Assembly: GCF_016863295.1 (NCBI RefSeq)
Contig: NZ_BOOP01000022.1
Span: forward strand, 124,001 to 188,000
Direction: 5' to 3'
DNA: 64,000 nucleotides
Origin: Planotetraspora phitsanulokensis
GTDB taxonomy: Bacteria > Actinomycetota > Actinomycetes > Streptosporangiales > Streptosporangiaceae
This document shows positions 34,425 through 43,045 of this stretch, in pieces. The position numbers were made by a program, and so were the translations under genes. Each line of letters begins with the position of its first letter. The stretch's first letter is position 1. A model generated the notes under the pieces. The model did no database searches. It was not told the origin of the DNA and was given only the letters and a program-made list of their open reading frames with translations.

Positions 34425-35453
34425 ATGATGACGACGGCTCAGACGCCCGATCCGGCTCCGGTGATGGCGGACTACGGGCGGATGATGTCCATGGTCACCG
34501 GTTTCTGGGTGAGCCAGGTGGTACGTGCCGCGGCGGTGTTCAACATCGCCGAGCACGTGGCAGGCGGTCGGACGACCGCGGCCGAGATCGCCGAGGCGGA
34601 GTCCGCCGACCCGGACGCCGTCCGGCGGCTGCTGCGCACCTGGGCGTCGCTGGGCCTGCTCACCTCCGGCGACGGTGTGCACTTCGCGGGCACGAGCCTG
34701 CTGGCCACTCTGCACCCGGACAGTCCGCACTCCCTTCACCACCTCGCGCTCTCCCAGGCGGCCCCGGGTCACTGGCAGCCCTGGGGCCGGTTCCCCGACG
34801 CCGTCCGCTCCGGAGCGACGCAGGGTCCCGCCGCCTACGGAAGCGAAGTCTGGGACTACCTGGCCGGGAACCCGGAGGAGGCCCTCTACTTCACCCGGTC
34901 GCTGGCGAACATCACGGCGATGACCAACGCCGAGGTGGCCCGCCAGATCGGCGGGGCCGGCCTGACCGTGGACGTGGGCGGCGCGGACGGCTCGCTCATC
35001 CGCGAGCTCATGCGGAATCACCCCGGCATGCGGGGCGTGGTCCTCGACCGGCCCGACGTGGTTCCGGCCGCGCTGGAGGCGGCCAAGGCGGACGGCCTCG
35101 ATGACCGGTTCGACGTCGTGGGCGGCGACTTCTTCCAGGACGTTCCCCCCGCCGACCTCTACCTGCTGCGGTACATCGTCCACGACTGGGACGACGAGCA
35201 GGCCGTCCGCATCCTGGCGAACTGCAGGGGGTCCCTCAACGAGGGTGGCCGGGTGGCCGTGGTGGAACTCCTGGTCGGACCGGTCGGCACCCCTGGCCTC
35301 GCGCCGGTGATGGACGCCAACATGCTGGTCATGACCGGAGGGCGCGAGCGCGACCTCGCCGAGTACGACGCGCTCTTCACCCAGGCCGGGCTTCGCCGGA
35401 CCCGGGTGGCGGAGGCGGGGAACATGGTGGTCATCGAGGCTGTGGCCGTCTGA
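34425..35453 (+). CDS. SAM-dependent O-methyltransferase (Methyltransf_2 type)
   Basis: 342 residues from the ATG at 34425 with AGGAG upstream (GTG at 34395 is the earlier option). The N-terminal winged-helix dimerisation domain (about 15-95: SQVVRAAAVFNIAEHVAGG, DPDAVRRLLRTWASLGLL) is followed by the class I methyltransferase fold with the SAM loop TVDVGGADG, VLDRPDVV, GDFF and the catalytic-region motif YIVHDWDDEQAVRIL. Such enzymes methylate hydroxyls of polyketides, flavonoid-like and other small molecules. With no biosynthetic genes next to it, it may modify a scavenged compound or a resistance substrate. Confidence 0.9.
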   Translation: MMTTAQTPDPAPVMADYGRMMSMVTGFWVSQVVRAAAVFNIAEHVAGGRTTAAEIAEAESADPDAVRRLLRTWASLGLLTSGDGVHFAGTSLLATLHPDSPHSLHHLALSQAAPGHWQPWGRFPDAVRSGATQGPAAYGSEVWDYLAGNPEEALYFTRSLANITAMTNAEVARQIGGAGLTVDVGGADGSLIRELMRNHPGMRGVVLDRPDVVPAALEAAKADGLDDRFDVVGGDFFQDVPPADLYLLRYIVHDWDDEQAVRILANCRGSLNEGGRVAVVELLVGPVGTPGLAPVMDANMLVMTGGRERDLAEYDALFTQAGLRRTRVAEAGNMVVIEAVAV

Positions 35454-35480
35454 CGAAGCGACCCGATCGCCGCTGCATTC

Positions 35481-35513
35481 GAGCCGCTGACCTGCGCGGA
35501 AGGTCGGCGGCTC
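35481..35513 (+). terminator. Terminator after the methyltransferase gene
   Basis: A 13-base stem (GAGCCGCTGACCT with AGGTCGGCGGCTC) 27 bases after the stop. It is nearly the same hairpin as the one after tRNA-Ser(CGA) at 31879, but lacks the T-run, having AGTTGTT. Confidence 0.65.
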
Positions 35514-35524
35514 AGTTGTTCGGA

Positions 35525-35824
35525 CTATCGCGCCCTCGGTTCGGCGAACGCGTTCAACCTGGACAGCGCCCGCTCGGAGTCGCTGCCGGGCTCCGCCTGG
35601 CAGACGACGAGTTTCTGGCCGGGGGCGTTGTCCACGCTGAAGACGTCACAGGAGAGGGTGAGCTCGCCGACGCGGCGGTGGCGGAATCGGATCGTGTCGT
35701 GGGTCTTGGCCCTCACGTCGTGGCGTGCCCACATCTGGCGGAAGTCGTCGCTCGCGTGCGAGAGCTCCTCGACCAGTTCGAGCAGGGCGTGCAGCGTAGA
35801 AAATATAGATTCAAATCTTCGCAA
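35525..35824 (-). pseudogene. C-terminal fragment of an XRE/MmyB-type regulator
   Basis: 99 residues matching only the last third of MmyB-like regulators: LVEELSHASDDFRQMWARHDVR, TIRFRHRRVGELTLSCDVFSVD and SERALSRLNAF. The helix-turn-helix and most of the ligand domain are missing. At the break (35795-35835) the DNA turns AT-rich and unlike its surroundings (AAAATATAGATTCAAATC), suggesting a deletion or insertion junction. Confidence 0.75.
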
Positions 35825-35884
35825 AGTGGGCTATTTGCAGGCGTCACTCTGCGTCCGGCTCCGGCCTCCGAGGGGCGGGATCGC

Positions 35885-36181
35885 TCAGGACGGGAGGTCG
35901 AGGATCCTGGCGTGCAGGACCGACCGCTGGTGCAGCGCCGCCCGCAGGGCGCGGTGCAGGCCGTCCTCGAGGTAGAGCTCGCCGTTCCACTGGACGACGT
36001 GCGGAAACAGGTCGCCGTAGAACGTGGAGTCCTTGGCGAGCAACGAGTGGAGGTCCAGCACCGCCTTCGTGGTGATCAGGGTGTCCAGCCTGACCTGTCG
36101 CGGCGGGATCTGCGCCCACTCGCGATGGGACAGGCCGTGTTCAGGGTAAGGCCGTCCGTCACCGACCAACTTAAAGATCAC
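35885..36181 (-). CDS. Conserved-looking 98-residue actinobacterial protein, possibly leaderless
   Basis: 98 residues from the GTG at 36181: IFKLVGDGRPYPEHGLSHREW, then VRLDTLITTKAVLDLHSLL, DSTFYGDLFPHVV and LYLEDGLHRALRAAL. Soluble, no membrane segment. I recognise it as a kind of small protein often kept in actinomycetes but cannot assign a function. No ribosome site precedes the GTG; instead a -10-like TAAACT ends 7 bases before it, which would fit a leaderless transcript. Confidence 0.75.
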   Translation of the reverse strand: MIFKLVGDGRPYPEHGLSHREWAQIPPRQVRLDTLITTKAVLDLHSLLAKDSTFYGDLFPHVVQWNGELYLEDGLHRALRAALHQRSVLHARILDLPS

Positions 36182-36245
36182 GGTACGTAGTTTAAGAGAG
36201 GAATGCCGTCGATTTCCTCCGGGCCGGTTCCTTCGGCCTGCCACA

Positions 36246-37106
36246 TCAGATGCCTCCGGAGAAGGTGTCGCAGCGAGCGGGGTCGCCGGACTCGTATCCG
36301 TTCTTGAACCACTTGGTCCGCTGAGCCGACGTTCCGTGTGTGAAGGCGTCGCGGTCGATGCGCCCGGTCGCCTGCTCCTGGATGCGGTCGTCGCCGACCG
36401 CCGACGCCGCGTCGAGCGCCTCACGGATGTCGGCGTCGCTGAACGGCTTGGCGTAGAAACCCGTGCCCACCGCGTTGTGGGCCCAGATTCCGGCGTAGCA
36501 GTCCGCCTGGAGTTCGAGCCGTACGGAGGCGCCCTCGGCGCCCCGGCCCTGGCCGAACCTCTGCATGGTGCCGAGCAGGTCCTGCACGTGGTGTCCGTAC
36601 TCGTGAGCGATGACGTAGGCCTGGGCGAACGGCCCGCCCTCGGCGCCGAACCGCGTCCGAAGGTCGTTGAAGAAGCCGAGGTCCAGGTAGACCTTCTGAT
36701 CGGCCGGGCAGTAGAACGGGCCGACCGAGGAGTCGGCGGTGCCGCATGCCGTCCGGACGGCGCCCGAGAACAGGACGGTCTTGGCGGGGGTGTATCCGTC
36801 GATCCTTTGCCCCCAGTAGTTCTGGATGCTGTTGACCACTCCGACGACCCGGCACTTCTCGGACTGGTCGGCGTCGGCCCCGGTACGGCACTGCTGCGTC
36901 AGGTCGGAACCCGGCTGAAGAGCGGGCTGCTCGGCTCCGCCGGTGATGTCGCCGGGATTGAGGCCGAAGATGAGGGCCAGGATGAGAGCGATGATTCCGG
37001 CGGCCCCGCCGCCGATCGCGATCCCCCCGCGTGGCATGCCGCCGCGCCGCCCGCCGACGTCTTCCACCTGCGACGCGTCGAGTCGCGCATCGTCATCGAA
37101 ATCCAT
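36246..37106 (-). CDS. Neutral zinc metallopeptidase, YpfJ family
   Basis: 286 residues from MDFDDDARLD, with GGGAG before the ATG (the longer open frame is rejected). A glycine-rich stretch and one membrane helix (about 32-50) anchor an outside domain. The zinc-binding motif is HEYGHHVQ (168-175), with the third ligand probably in RLELQADCYAG (about 196-206). The family is widespread, with no established substrate. Divergent from the O-mannosyltransferase gene across 243 bases. Confidence 0.9.
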   Translation of the reverse strand: MDFDDDARLDASQVEDVGGRRGGMPRGGIAIGGGAAGIIALILALIFGLNPGDITGGAEQPALQPGSDLTQQCRTGADADQSEKCRVVGVVNSIQNYWGQRIDGYTPAKTVLFSGAVRTACGTADSSVGPFYCPADQKVYLDLGFFNDLRTRFGAEGGPFAQAYVIAHEYGHHVQDLLGTMQRFGQGRGAEGASVRLELQADCYAGIWAHNAVGTGFYAKPFSDADIREALDAASAVGDDRIQEQATGRIDRDAFTHGTSAQRTKWFKNGYESGDPARCDTFSGGI

Positions 37107-37349
37107 CTTTGACGCTCCCAAGGTGGGCGCGCTGATCGCGCGGTAGATGTTGTCGCTTCGCGCGTTCTGCCCGCGAAAGGGAAGACCACTCACCTCGGGG
37201 AATCCCGGCGGGCGCGGTGGCCTCGGTGCGACACGCGCCTTCCGGACCGTTTCCCGATGAATTGCCAGGCCATGCGGGAATGTCATCGCCCGCAGTGGAT
37301 CGTTCCGATTATTGGCCATTTATGTAAGGGTTTGTGACACGATGCCGGT

Positions 37350-38939
37350 GTGGCGCAGACTTTCGAACGGGCGGTTGGAAAACCCGGCGGGAGTGCGCCG
37401 CTGTCGGTCAGGGACCGGCTCGTGCCGCCGATGCCCGGGAGCCGTCTGTGGGGATGGCTCGGACCGCTGATCGTCGCGGTCTTCGGAGGGATCCTCCGGT
37501 TCGACCGGCTCGGCACCCCGAACGCGGTCGTGTTCGACGAGACCTACTACGCCAAGGACGCCTTCTCCACGATCACCCATGGCGTCGAGCGGCAGTTCGT
37601 CGACGGGGCCGACGCCCTGATGCTCGGCGGGAACACGCAGATCTTCAAGACGTGCGCCCAGGCCGAGCAGTGCGGGGCCTTCGTCGCGCATCCCCCTCTC
37701 GGCAAGTGGATGATCGGCGTCGGCGAGTGGCTGTTCGGTCTCACGCCGTTCGGCTGGCGGTTCATGGCCGCTCTGGTGGGCACCGCCTCGCTGTTCGTCC
37801 TGGCCCGGGTGGCCCGGCGCCTGACGCGCTCCACCCTGCTCGGCTGTCTCGCCGGCTTCCTGCTCGCGCTGGACGGCCTGCACTTCGTCCTGTCGCGTAC
37901 GGCACTGCTCGACGTCTTCCTGATGTTCTGGGTGCTCGCCGGGTTCGGCTGCCTGGTGGTCGACCGGGACCGCGCCAGGGAACGGCTCGTCGACTGGTAC
38001 CAGAGCTCCGCCGTGACCGCGCCGTGGCCCCGGCTGGGCCTGCGGCCGTGGCGCCTGGCCGCCGGGCTCTGCCTGGGGGCCGCGCTGGCCACCAAGTGGA
38101 CGGGCGCGTTCTTCATCCTGGCTTTCACGATCATGACCCTGGTGTGGGACGCGGGCGCCCGCCGGGCGATCGGCCTGCCGCGGCCCTACCGGACGGCGTG
38201 GCGCCTCGACTGGCCGCTCGGCGTCGCCTGGACGCTCGCCGTGCCCGTGGTCACGTGGGTCGGCTCGTACGCCGGGTGGTTCGCCACGGACAAGGGCTGG
38301 GGCCGCAACTGGGAACAGGCGACGTCGAACGGATGGGCCTTCTTCGTCTTCGACTCGCTCCGGTCATGGATGGGTTACCAGGACCAGGTGCTCGGCTTCC
38401 ACGAAGGACTGACCGTGCACCACGACTACCAGTCGTGGCCCTGGCAGTGGCCGTTGCTGCTCAGGCCGGTGTCGTTCCACTACCAGACGCCGACCGGCGG
38501 TTGCGGCGCGGACACCTGCACCTCTGCCGTGCTGGCGACCGGCACCCCGGTGATCTGGCTCGGGGCGCTGGCAGCGCTGATCGTGCTGGTCGTGTGGTAC
38601 TTCAACACGCGCGACTGGCGGGCGGGAGCCGTCCTCGGCGCCTATCTGGCCGGGTGGCTGCCATGGTTCTACTTCGCCATGGCCGATCACCGGACCATGT
38701 TCCTGTTCTACGCACTCCCGATGGTGCCGTTCATGATCCTGGCGCTCGTGCTGGTGGCCGGACTGATCATCGGCCCTGTGGGCGCGTCCGCGAGACGCCG
38801 GATCGCGGGCACCTCGGTGGTGGGCGCGTTCGCGCTGCTGGCCCTGGTGAACTTCTGGTGGTTGTCGCCCGTCTTCACTGCGACGACCATCTCCTATCAG
38901 GAGTGGCTGTGGCGCATGATCCCGCGCAGCTGGGTCTGA
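37350..38939 (+). CDS. pmt: Protein O-mannosyltransferase (GT39, Pmt type)
   Basis: 529 residues, GTG start. A GT-C membrane enzyme that transfers mannose from polyprenyl phosphate to Ser/Thr of exported proteins as they cross the membrane. The essential acidic pair is visible in VFDETYYAKD (D63, E64), along with HPPLGKWMIG and the C-terminal DHRTMFLFYALPMVPFM. About ten membrane segments. In actinobacteria this gene provides glycosylation of secreted proteins and lipoproteins and is sometimes a phage-receptor determinant. Confidence 0.93.
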   Translation: MAQTFERAVGKPGGSAPLSVRDRLVPPMPGSRLWGWLGPLIVAVFGGILRFDRLGTPNAVVFDETYYAKDAFSTITHGVERQFVDGADALMLGGNTQIFKTCAQAEQCGAFVAHPPLGKWMIGVGEWLFGLTPFGWRFMAALVGTASLFVLARVARRLTRSTLLGCLAGFLLALDGLHFVLSRTALLDVFLMFWVLAGFGCLVVDRDRARERLVDWYQSSAVTAPWPRLGLRPWRLAAGLCLGAALATKWTGAFFILAFTIMTLVWDAGARRAIGLPRPYRTAWRLDWPLGVAWTLAVPVVTWVGSYAGWFATDKGWGRNWEQATSNGWAFFVFDSLRSWMGYQDQVLGFHEGLTVHHDYQSWPWQWPLLLRPVSFHYQTPTGGCGADTCTSAVLATGTPVIWLGALAALIVLVVWYFNTRDWRAGAVLGAYLAGWLPWFYFAMADHRTMFLFYALPMVPFMILALVLVAGLIIGPVGASARRRIAGTSVVGAFALLALVNFWWLSPVFTATTISYQEWLWRMIPRSWV

Positions 38940-38957
38940 CCGATTACGGTCGTCGCC

Positions 38958-39611
38958 ATGGTCGAATCTGCAGAAACCGGACCCTCCGTCCAGCCCGTGA
39001 CCGCTGACGACCTCGAGCGGGCCGTCCGGCTCGCCGTCGACGTCCTCACGGACGTTCCGGAGGACTCGTGGGACCGGAGGGCCGGCTCGCTGGAGTGGAC
39101 GTGCTGGGAAACCGTCGAGCATCTCGCCGACGACCTGTTCGCCTACGCCGCCCAGCTGGGCCCAAGGAAGCCGCCCCAGGACACGCACGTGCCGTTCACC
39201 TGGGAGAGGCGAAGGCCGGAAGGTCCCGTGAACACCATCTTCGCCAAGCGCGAGGCCGGGCGTGACGGACTGTTGCAGGTGCTCGAGGCGTGCGGCGCGA
39301 TGCTGGTCGGCGTGGTGCGCATGACGCCGCCGGGAGTGCTCGCGCACCACGTCTTCGGCGCCTCGGACGCCGAGGGCTTCGCCGCGATGGGGACCGTGGA
39401 GACCCTGGTGCACACCCACGATCTGGCCGAGGGGCTCGGGCTGACCTGGAACCCGCCCGCCGATCTCTGCTCACGGGTGCTCCACCGGCTGTTCCCCGGC
39501 ACAGTGGTGACCGCGGATCCGTGGACCACCCTGTTGTGGGCCACGGGGCGCGCCGAGCTTCCCGGCCGCCCGCGCCTGACCACCTGGCGCTGGTACGGCA
39601 CGCCCCGTTGA
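38958..39611 (+). CDS. DinB/maleylpyruvate isomerase-like (mycothiol-fold) protein
   Basis: 217 residues. The N-terminal four-helix bundle (about 17-165) with LEWTCWETVEHLADDLFAYA and the later TVETLVHTHDLAEGLGL carries the three histidines (WETVEH, VETLVH and THD) that bind metal in mycothiol-dependent maleylpyruvate isomerase and related DinB-like enzymes of actinobacteria. A small C-terminal domain follows. Reaction unknown. It starts 18 bases after pmt and may be co-transcribed. Confidence 0.8.
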   Translation: MVESAETGPSVQPVTADDLERAVRLAVDVLTDVPEDSWDRRAGSLEWTCWETVEHLADDLFAYAAQLGPRKPPQDTHVPFTWERRRPEGPVNTIFAKREAGRDGLLQVLEACGAMLVGVVRMTPPGVLAHHVFGASDAEGFAAMGTVETLVHTHDLAEGLGLTWNPPADLCSRVLHRLFPGTVVTADPWTTLLWATGRAELPGRPRLTTWRWYGTPR

Positions 39612-39705
39612 GGTGACGCCGGCGCGCCTCGCCGCCCACGCCCCCGTGGTGCGGACGGACGAGGCGCCGGGTGTCTCGCCTCTGCCTGGAGCCCGTTCGA
39701 AGGAA

Positions 39706-40878
39706 TCAGGTGAACGGCAGTTCGGCCGGGGGCTTCGGCTTGGTGTCGGTCCACTGCGCCGAGCGGAGGGTCCAGTAGTTGATGACGAAGCCCGGCTTCA
39801 TCTCCGCGTACGGGCCGCCGGGCCGCGTCAGCTCCTCATGCTCGGACAGCACCGCTCCGGTGCGCTCATCGAAGACGATCACGGCTCGGGAGCGGTAGGT
39901 CCCCTGCTCGGCTTTCGGCGCGCCGAACTCGCCGGTGACCGTTATGGCGCGGTCGTCGGCGGCCAGTGCGACCCCCCGGCGACCCAGCGGGTCGGTCACG
40001 CCGCCGATCGAGTGGATGCCCGGCTGGTCGGCCAGCGCCCGCATCAGACCCGCTCGGACCTTCGGCGGCAACGGGCCGGCCAGGAGTGAGGCGACCCTCA
40101 TGATCTCGGCCATGGGGGTCTGTGCCTGATGGGTGGGATTCTTCGGCGGTTTGCCCGCCCCCTTGACCATCTCCGTCTCGCTCAGGAACCTGTCAGCGAG
40201 CTCGGCCGGGTCGGTCGGCAGGTTCCGCAGGTCCTCGGCCGACGTCCCGCCAGGGAACTCCCCGCCGCCGGCGGCGTTCGGCCGGTCCGCCTGCCACTTC
40301 GTCGCCTTGGCGGTGTAGGTGTAGTAGTGATCGTTCGACCAGACGCGGAAGCTCGACGGCGACCCCGCCGTGCGCCACCGTGCCGCGTCCCGCGCCGTCG
40401 GCGGGCGGGCCGGCAGGTCACGTCCGTAGTACGCCTCACCCATGCCGGGCTTCGCGCCCCACCAGCTGAACATCTCGCTGTGCGCACCGGTGATCGCGTA
40501 GGTCCCCGTCTTCGGACGCATGATGTAGGACTGGCCCTGGATCAGGTCGGTGGACCAGTACTTGCCGATCGGCTGCTGTTCCGCCTTCTCCGCTGCCGCG
40601 AGGATCGCCGCCTTGCCGTCCAGGTGCAACGGGGCGGGCTGCGCGGGCGCGTTCCCCCCGCCGGGTGTGTTCCCGCTGACGACCGTGTTGCCTCCGGCCA
40701 GCGTGATCGCCACGGTCGCCGCCGCGGCCGCCGCGAGCGCACCGCTCAGCCCCCACCGCAGCCGGGGCAGTGAACGGCGGGGCGGCTCGTCCAGCAGTGC
40801 CTTCGCCCTGGCGATCGCCGTGGCGGTGGGTGGGGCGGGCTCGGGGTAGCCGTCCCGGACCATCCGGACCTCATCCAT
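39706..40878 (-). CDS. CU044_5270-type membrane-anchored protein paired with an ECF sigma factor
   Basis: 390 residues from MDEVRMVRDG. A short cytoplasmic segment (about 1-44), one membrane helix (about 45-64) and a large outside domain. The layout, and the 8-base overlap with the sigma-factor gene upstream, are those of the CU044_5270 family, often found after ECF sigma genes and thought to work like anti-sigma or sensor partners. The cytoplasmic part is short for a classical anti-sigma domain, so its role is inferred from position. Confidence 0.8.
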   Translation of the reverse strand: MDEVRMVRDGYPEPAPPTATAIARAKALLDEPPRRSLPRLRWGLSGALAAAAAATVAITLAGGNTVVSGNTPGGGNAPAQPAPLHLDGKAAILAAAEKAEQQPIGKYWSTDLIQGQSYIMRPKTGTYAITGAHSEMFSWWGAKPGMGEAYYGRDLPARPPTARDAARWRTAGSPSSFRVWSNDHYYTYTAKATKWQADRPNAAGGGEFPGGTSAEDLRNLPTDPAELADRFLSETEMVKGAGKPPKNPTHQAQTPMAEIMRVASLLAGPLPPKVRAGLMRALADQPGIHSIGGVTDPLGRRGVALAADDRAITVTGEFGAPKAEQGTYRSRAVIVFDERTGAVLSEHEELTRPGGPYAEMKPGFVINYWTLRSAQWTDTKPKPPAELPFT

Positions 40879-41428
40879 GCTGTTCCTCCAAAGTGAGCAT
40901 CGGATTGGTTCCGCCAAGCGCCTTGCGCAGCGTGGTTCGGGCACGGTTCAGCCGGGAGCCGACCGTGCCATAGGAGATCCCCAGCGCCGCCGCGACCTCG
41001 TCGTGGCGGAGGTCGGCCAGGGCCACGAGCAGCAACACGTCGCGTTGCCCTCGCGGCAGCGCCGCGATCGCCCCGGCGAGCTCGCCCCGCAGGCCCTGGG
41101 CGCTGACCCGCGCGTCGACCCGTTCGGCGTGCTCCTCGGCGAGGCGGCCCGGGCCGAGGCGCGCGCCCGCCCGCAGCGCGCGGACTTCGGCCCGCTGGTG
41201 CCGGCCGATCACCTTCGTCGCGATGCCGTACAGCCAGGTGCGCACGCCCGCGCGTTCCGGGTCGTAGCGCCGGCGCTGCCGGAACGCCTCAAGGAACGTC
41301 TGCGCCGCGACGTCGTCGGCGGCGTCCGGACCGAGCCGCTTGGCCGCGTACCGGTGGATCTCGGCGAAGTAGACGTCGAAGACCTCGTCGAAACGCTCGG
41401 CCGGGCGAGGCGGGGGGTCCCCTGTCAT
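40871..41428 (-). CDS. ECF-type RNA polymerase sigma factor
   Basis: 185 residues from MTGDPPPRPAERFDEV; GGAAAGG precedes this ATG, whereas the earlier ATG at 41461 has nothing convincing. Sigma-2 (about 13-80: VYFAEIHRYAAKRLGPDAADDVAAQTFLEAF, RTWLYGIATKVIGRHQR) and sigma-4 (about 115-170: LPRGQRDVLLLVALADLRHDEVAAALGISYGTVGSRLNRAR) are complete. It directs RNA polymerase to a small stress regulon, probably including its own operon with the membrane-anchored partner. Confidence 0.92.
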   Translation of the reverse strand: MTGDPPPRPAERFDEVFDVYFAEIHRYAAKRLGPDAADDVAAQTFLEAFRQRRRYDPERAGVRTWLYGIATKVIGRHQRAEVRALRAGARLGPGRLAEEHAERVDARVSAQGLRGELAGAIAALPRGQRDVLLLVALADLRHDEVAAALGISYGTVGSRLNRARTTLRKALGGTNPMLTLEEQHG

Positions 41429-41573
41429 GTGGTGCCTTTCCATAGAGCGGATGGCGGTCACATGGGTATCAACCGCAGGCCGCCTCTGCTTTCCCGCTCC
41501 CGCCGTCGTCGGGGTCGGCCGCCTCGCGTTCCGATCGCGCGCGAGGACGGGGGAACGCCGCCCGACAGACAGT

Positions 41574-41611
41574 ACGTAGTGCCCGTCCGGTGCTCCGGAC
41601 GGGCACTACGT
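41574..41611 (-). terminator. Strong hairpin after the hydrolase gene
   Basis: A perfect 17-base inverted repeat (ACGTAGTGCCCGTCCGG and its complement) around a 4-base loop, 9 bases beyond the stop of the minus-strand hydrolase. There is little T-tract, but the stem is very stable. Confidence 0.8.
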
Positions 41612-41620
41612 GTTCTCCCT

Positions 41621-42877
41621 TCAGTGCTTCTGCAACTGCTGGAACCAGCGCAGGACCAAGGGCAGGGATCGGAAGGCCGAGGTGTTGTGGTCGACGTCGC
41701 CCACGTTGGTCAGCGACACGTCAGCGCCGTGGGCGCGCAGGTCTCGCAGGCAGTGTTCGGCGTTGGCGAAGGCGACGTCCCCGTCGCCCTTCGCCCCGTA
41801 GAGGCGTACCGGCACGCGGGGACGCCAGTCGGTGCAGGTGGTGTCGTTGACGCGGATGGCCTGAAGCAGGGTTCCGGTGGGCTGCTCGAGCCGTCGGAGG
41901 AAGTCCTCGGTGAGCAACTCCCGGGGGTTCGGCGGCAGCCCGGCCGCGATGTCCTCGAACGCGTGGTCGCCGTCGAACAACTTCTCCATCGTCGTGTCGT
42001 ACGGCGCGCGGTACACCTGGTCGGGGGTGTCGTAGAAGTGATACAGGCGGTTCATCGAGACGATCCAGTAGGCGAGGTAGAACGTCGAGCTGAGCGGGTC
42101 CAGGTCACCGGAGAGCGCGGCGGGCAGTTCGGCCCCCTCCACGTCGTAGGGACCGCTGATCGGTGCGAGCGCGGTCAGTCGCAGGCGACCGTCGGCGCCA
42201 CGCTGCAGCTCGCGGCCGAGGGCCATGGCCGCCTGGCCTCCCTGGGAGAACCCGGTGACCAAAACCTGGCCGTTCAGCCTCTGCCCGTGGCGCGCGGCCA
42301 TCGTGCGCGCCGCACGCAGGAGGTCGACGGACGCCGTCGCCTCTGACTCGGCGTGCATGTAGGGATGGAACCCCGGGCCGCTTCCCAGGCCGAGGTAGTC
42401 GGGGGCGACGCCCGCGAAACCCGCCGAGGCGAAGGCGATCGGTATCGCCTGGCCGTCACTCTCGCCGTCCAGGGACGGTGCGTCGTTCCGCGTGGCCATG
42501 GTGCCGTGTTCGTAGATCACTGTCTGGAGGTCGCGCCGACGCTTCTGCGGCAGGGCCACCACCCCGCTGGCCGTCGTCGGCTTCCCGTCGACCGTGACGG
42601 TGCCGTACACGAGGGTGTAGAGGTCGACGCCTCCGACGGTCTTGGGGGCGGGGAACCCGGTCTTGTGCAGATAGGCCGCCACCTGCTTGCTCGAAAGACG
42701 TCCCACGCCGGTGGCGGACACCACCTCGCCGCGGTCGGGAACGGCCGCGACCGCCTGCGGCCGTGCGGCGGTGGGGGAGGCGGCGGCCATGGCGATCGTC
42801 GCGGCGGGGACTGTGAGGAGGGTGGCGGCGCATGCCAGGGCCAGAAGACGGCGGGTGAAGGAAAGGCGTGATCGCAT
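41621..42877 (-). CDS. Secreted lipase-like alpha/beta hydrolase
   Basis: 418 residues. A signal peptide (RRLLALACAATLLTVPAATIAMAAA) is followed by an alpha/beta-hydrolase fold: VIYEHGTMATRND (oxyanion side), LVTGFSQGGQAAMAL with the nucleophilic serine (about residue 210), the DGDVAFANAEHC region with a candidate acid, and DVDHNTSAF with a candidate catalytic histidine near the end. This is the secretory lipase / LIP type. Four or so cysteines include CTDW and EHC. The substrate is unknown. Followed by a strong terminator. Confidence 0.85.
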   Translation of the reverse strand: MRSRLSFTRRLLALACAATLLTVPAATIAMAAASPTAARPQAVAAVPDRGEVVSATGVGRLSSKQVAAYLHKTGFPAPKTVGGVDLYTLVYGTVTVDGKPTTASGVVALPQKRRRDLQTVIYEHGTMATRNDAPSLDGESDGQAIPIAFASAGFAGVAPDYLGLGSGPGFHPYMHAESEATASVDLLRAARTMAARHGQRLNGQVLVTGFSQGGQAAMALGRELQRGADGRLRLTALAPISGPYDVEGAELPAALSGDLDPLSSTFYLAYWIVSMNRLYHFYDTPDQVYRAPYDTTMEKLFDGDHAFEDIAAGLPPNPRELLTEDFLRRLEQPTGTLLQAIRVNDTTCTDWRPRVPVRLYGAKGDGDVAFANAEHCLRDLRAHGADVSLTNVGDVDHNTSAFRSLPLVLRWFQQLQKH

Positions 42878-43045
42878 GATCCCGACATTAGGGACGAAGG
42901 TGATCACGGCCCCAGCCTGCGCGCACCCATATCCGAGGTAGTGCCTGCCCCACCTCCGCACTGCCCCTCGGCTTCCAACGGCCCCGGTTGTAGACGCGGC
43001 CGCCTGCTTCCTCCCTTCGACGTCATCGGTGACGGCTTCTGGCAC

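Noticed and set aside
32184-35453. A biosynthetic gene cluster (acyltransferase plus methyltransferase)
   Set aside because: No core synthase, ligase or peptide precursor is present, and the genes are in separate transcription units.
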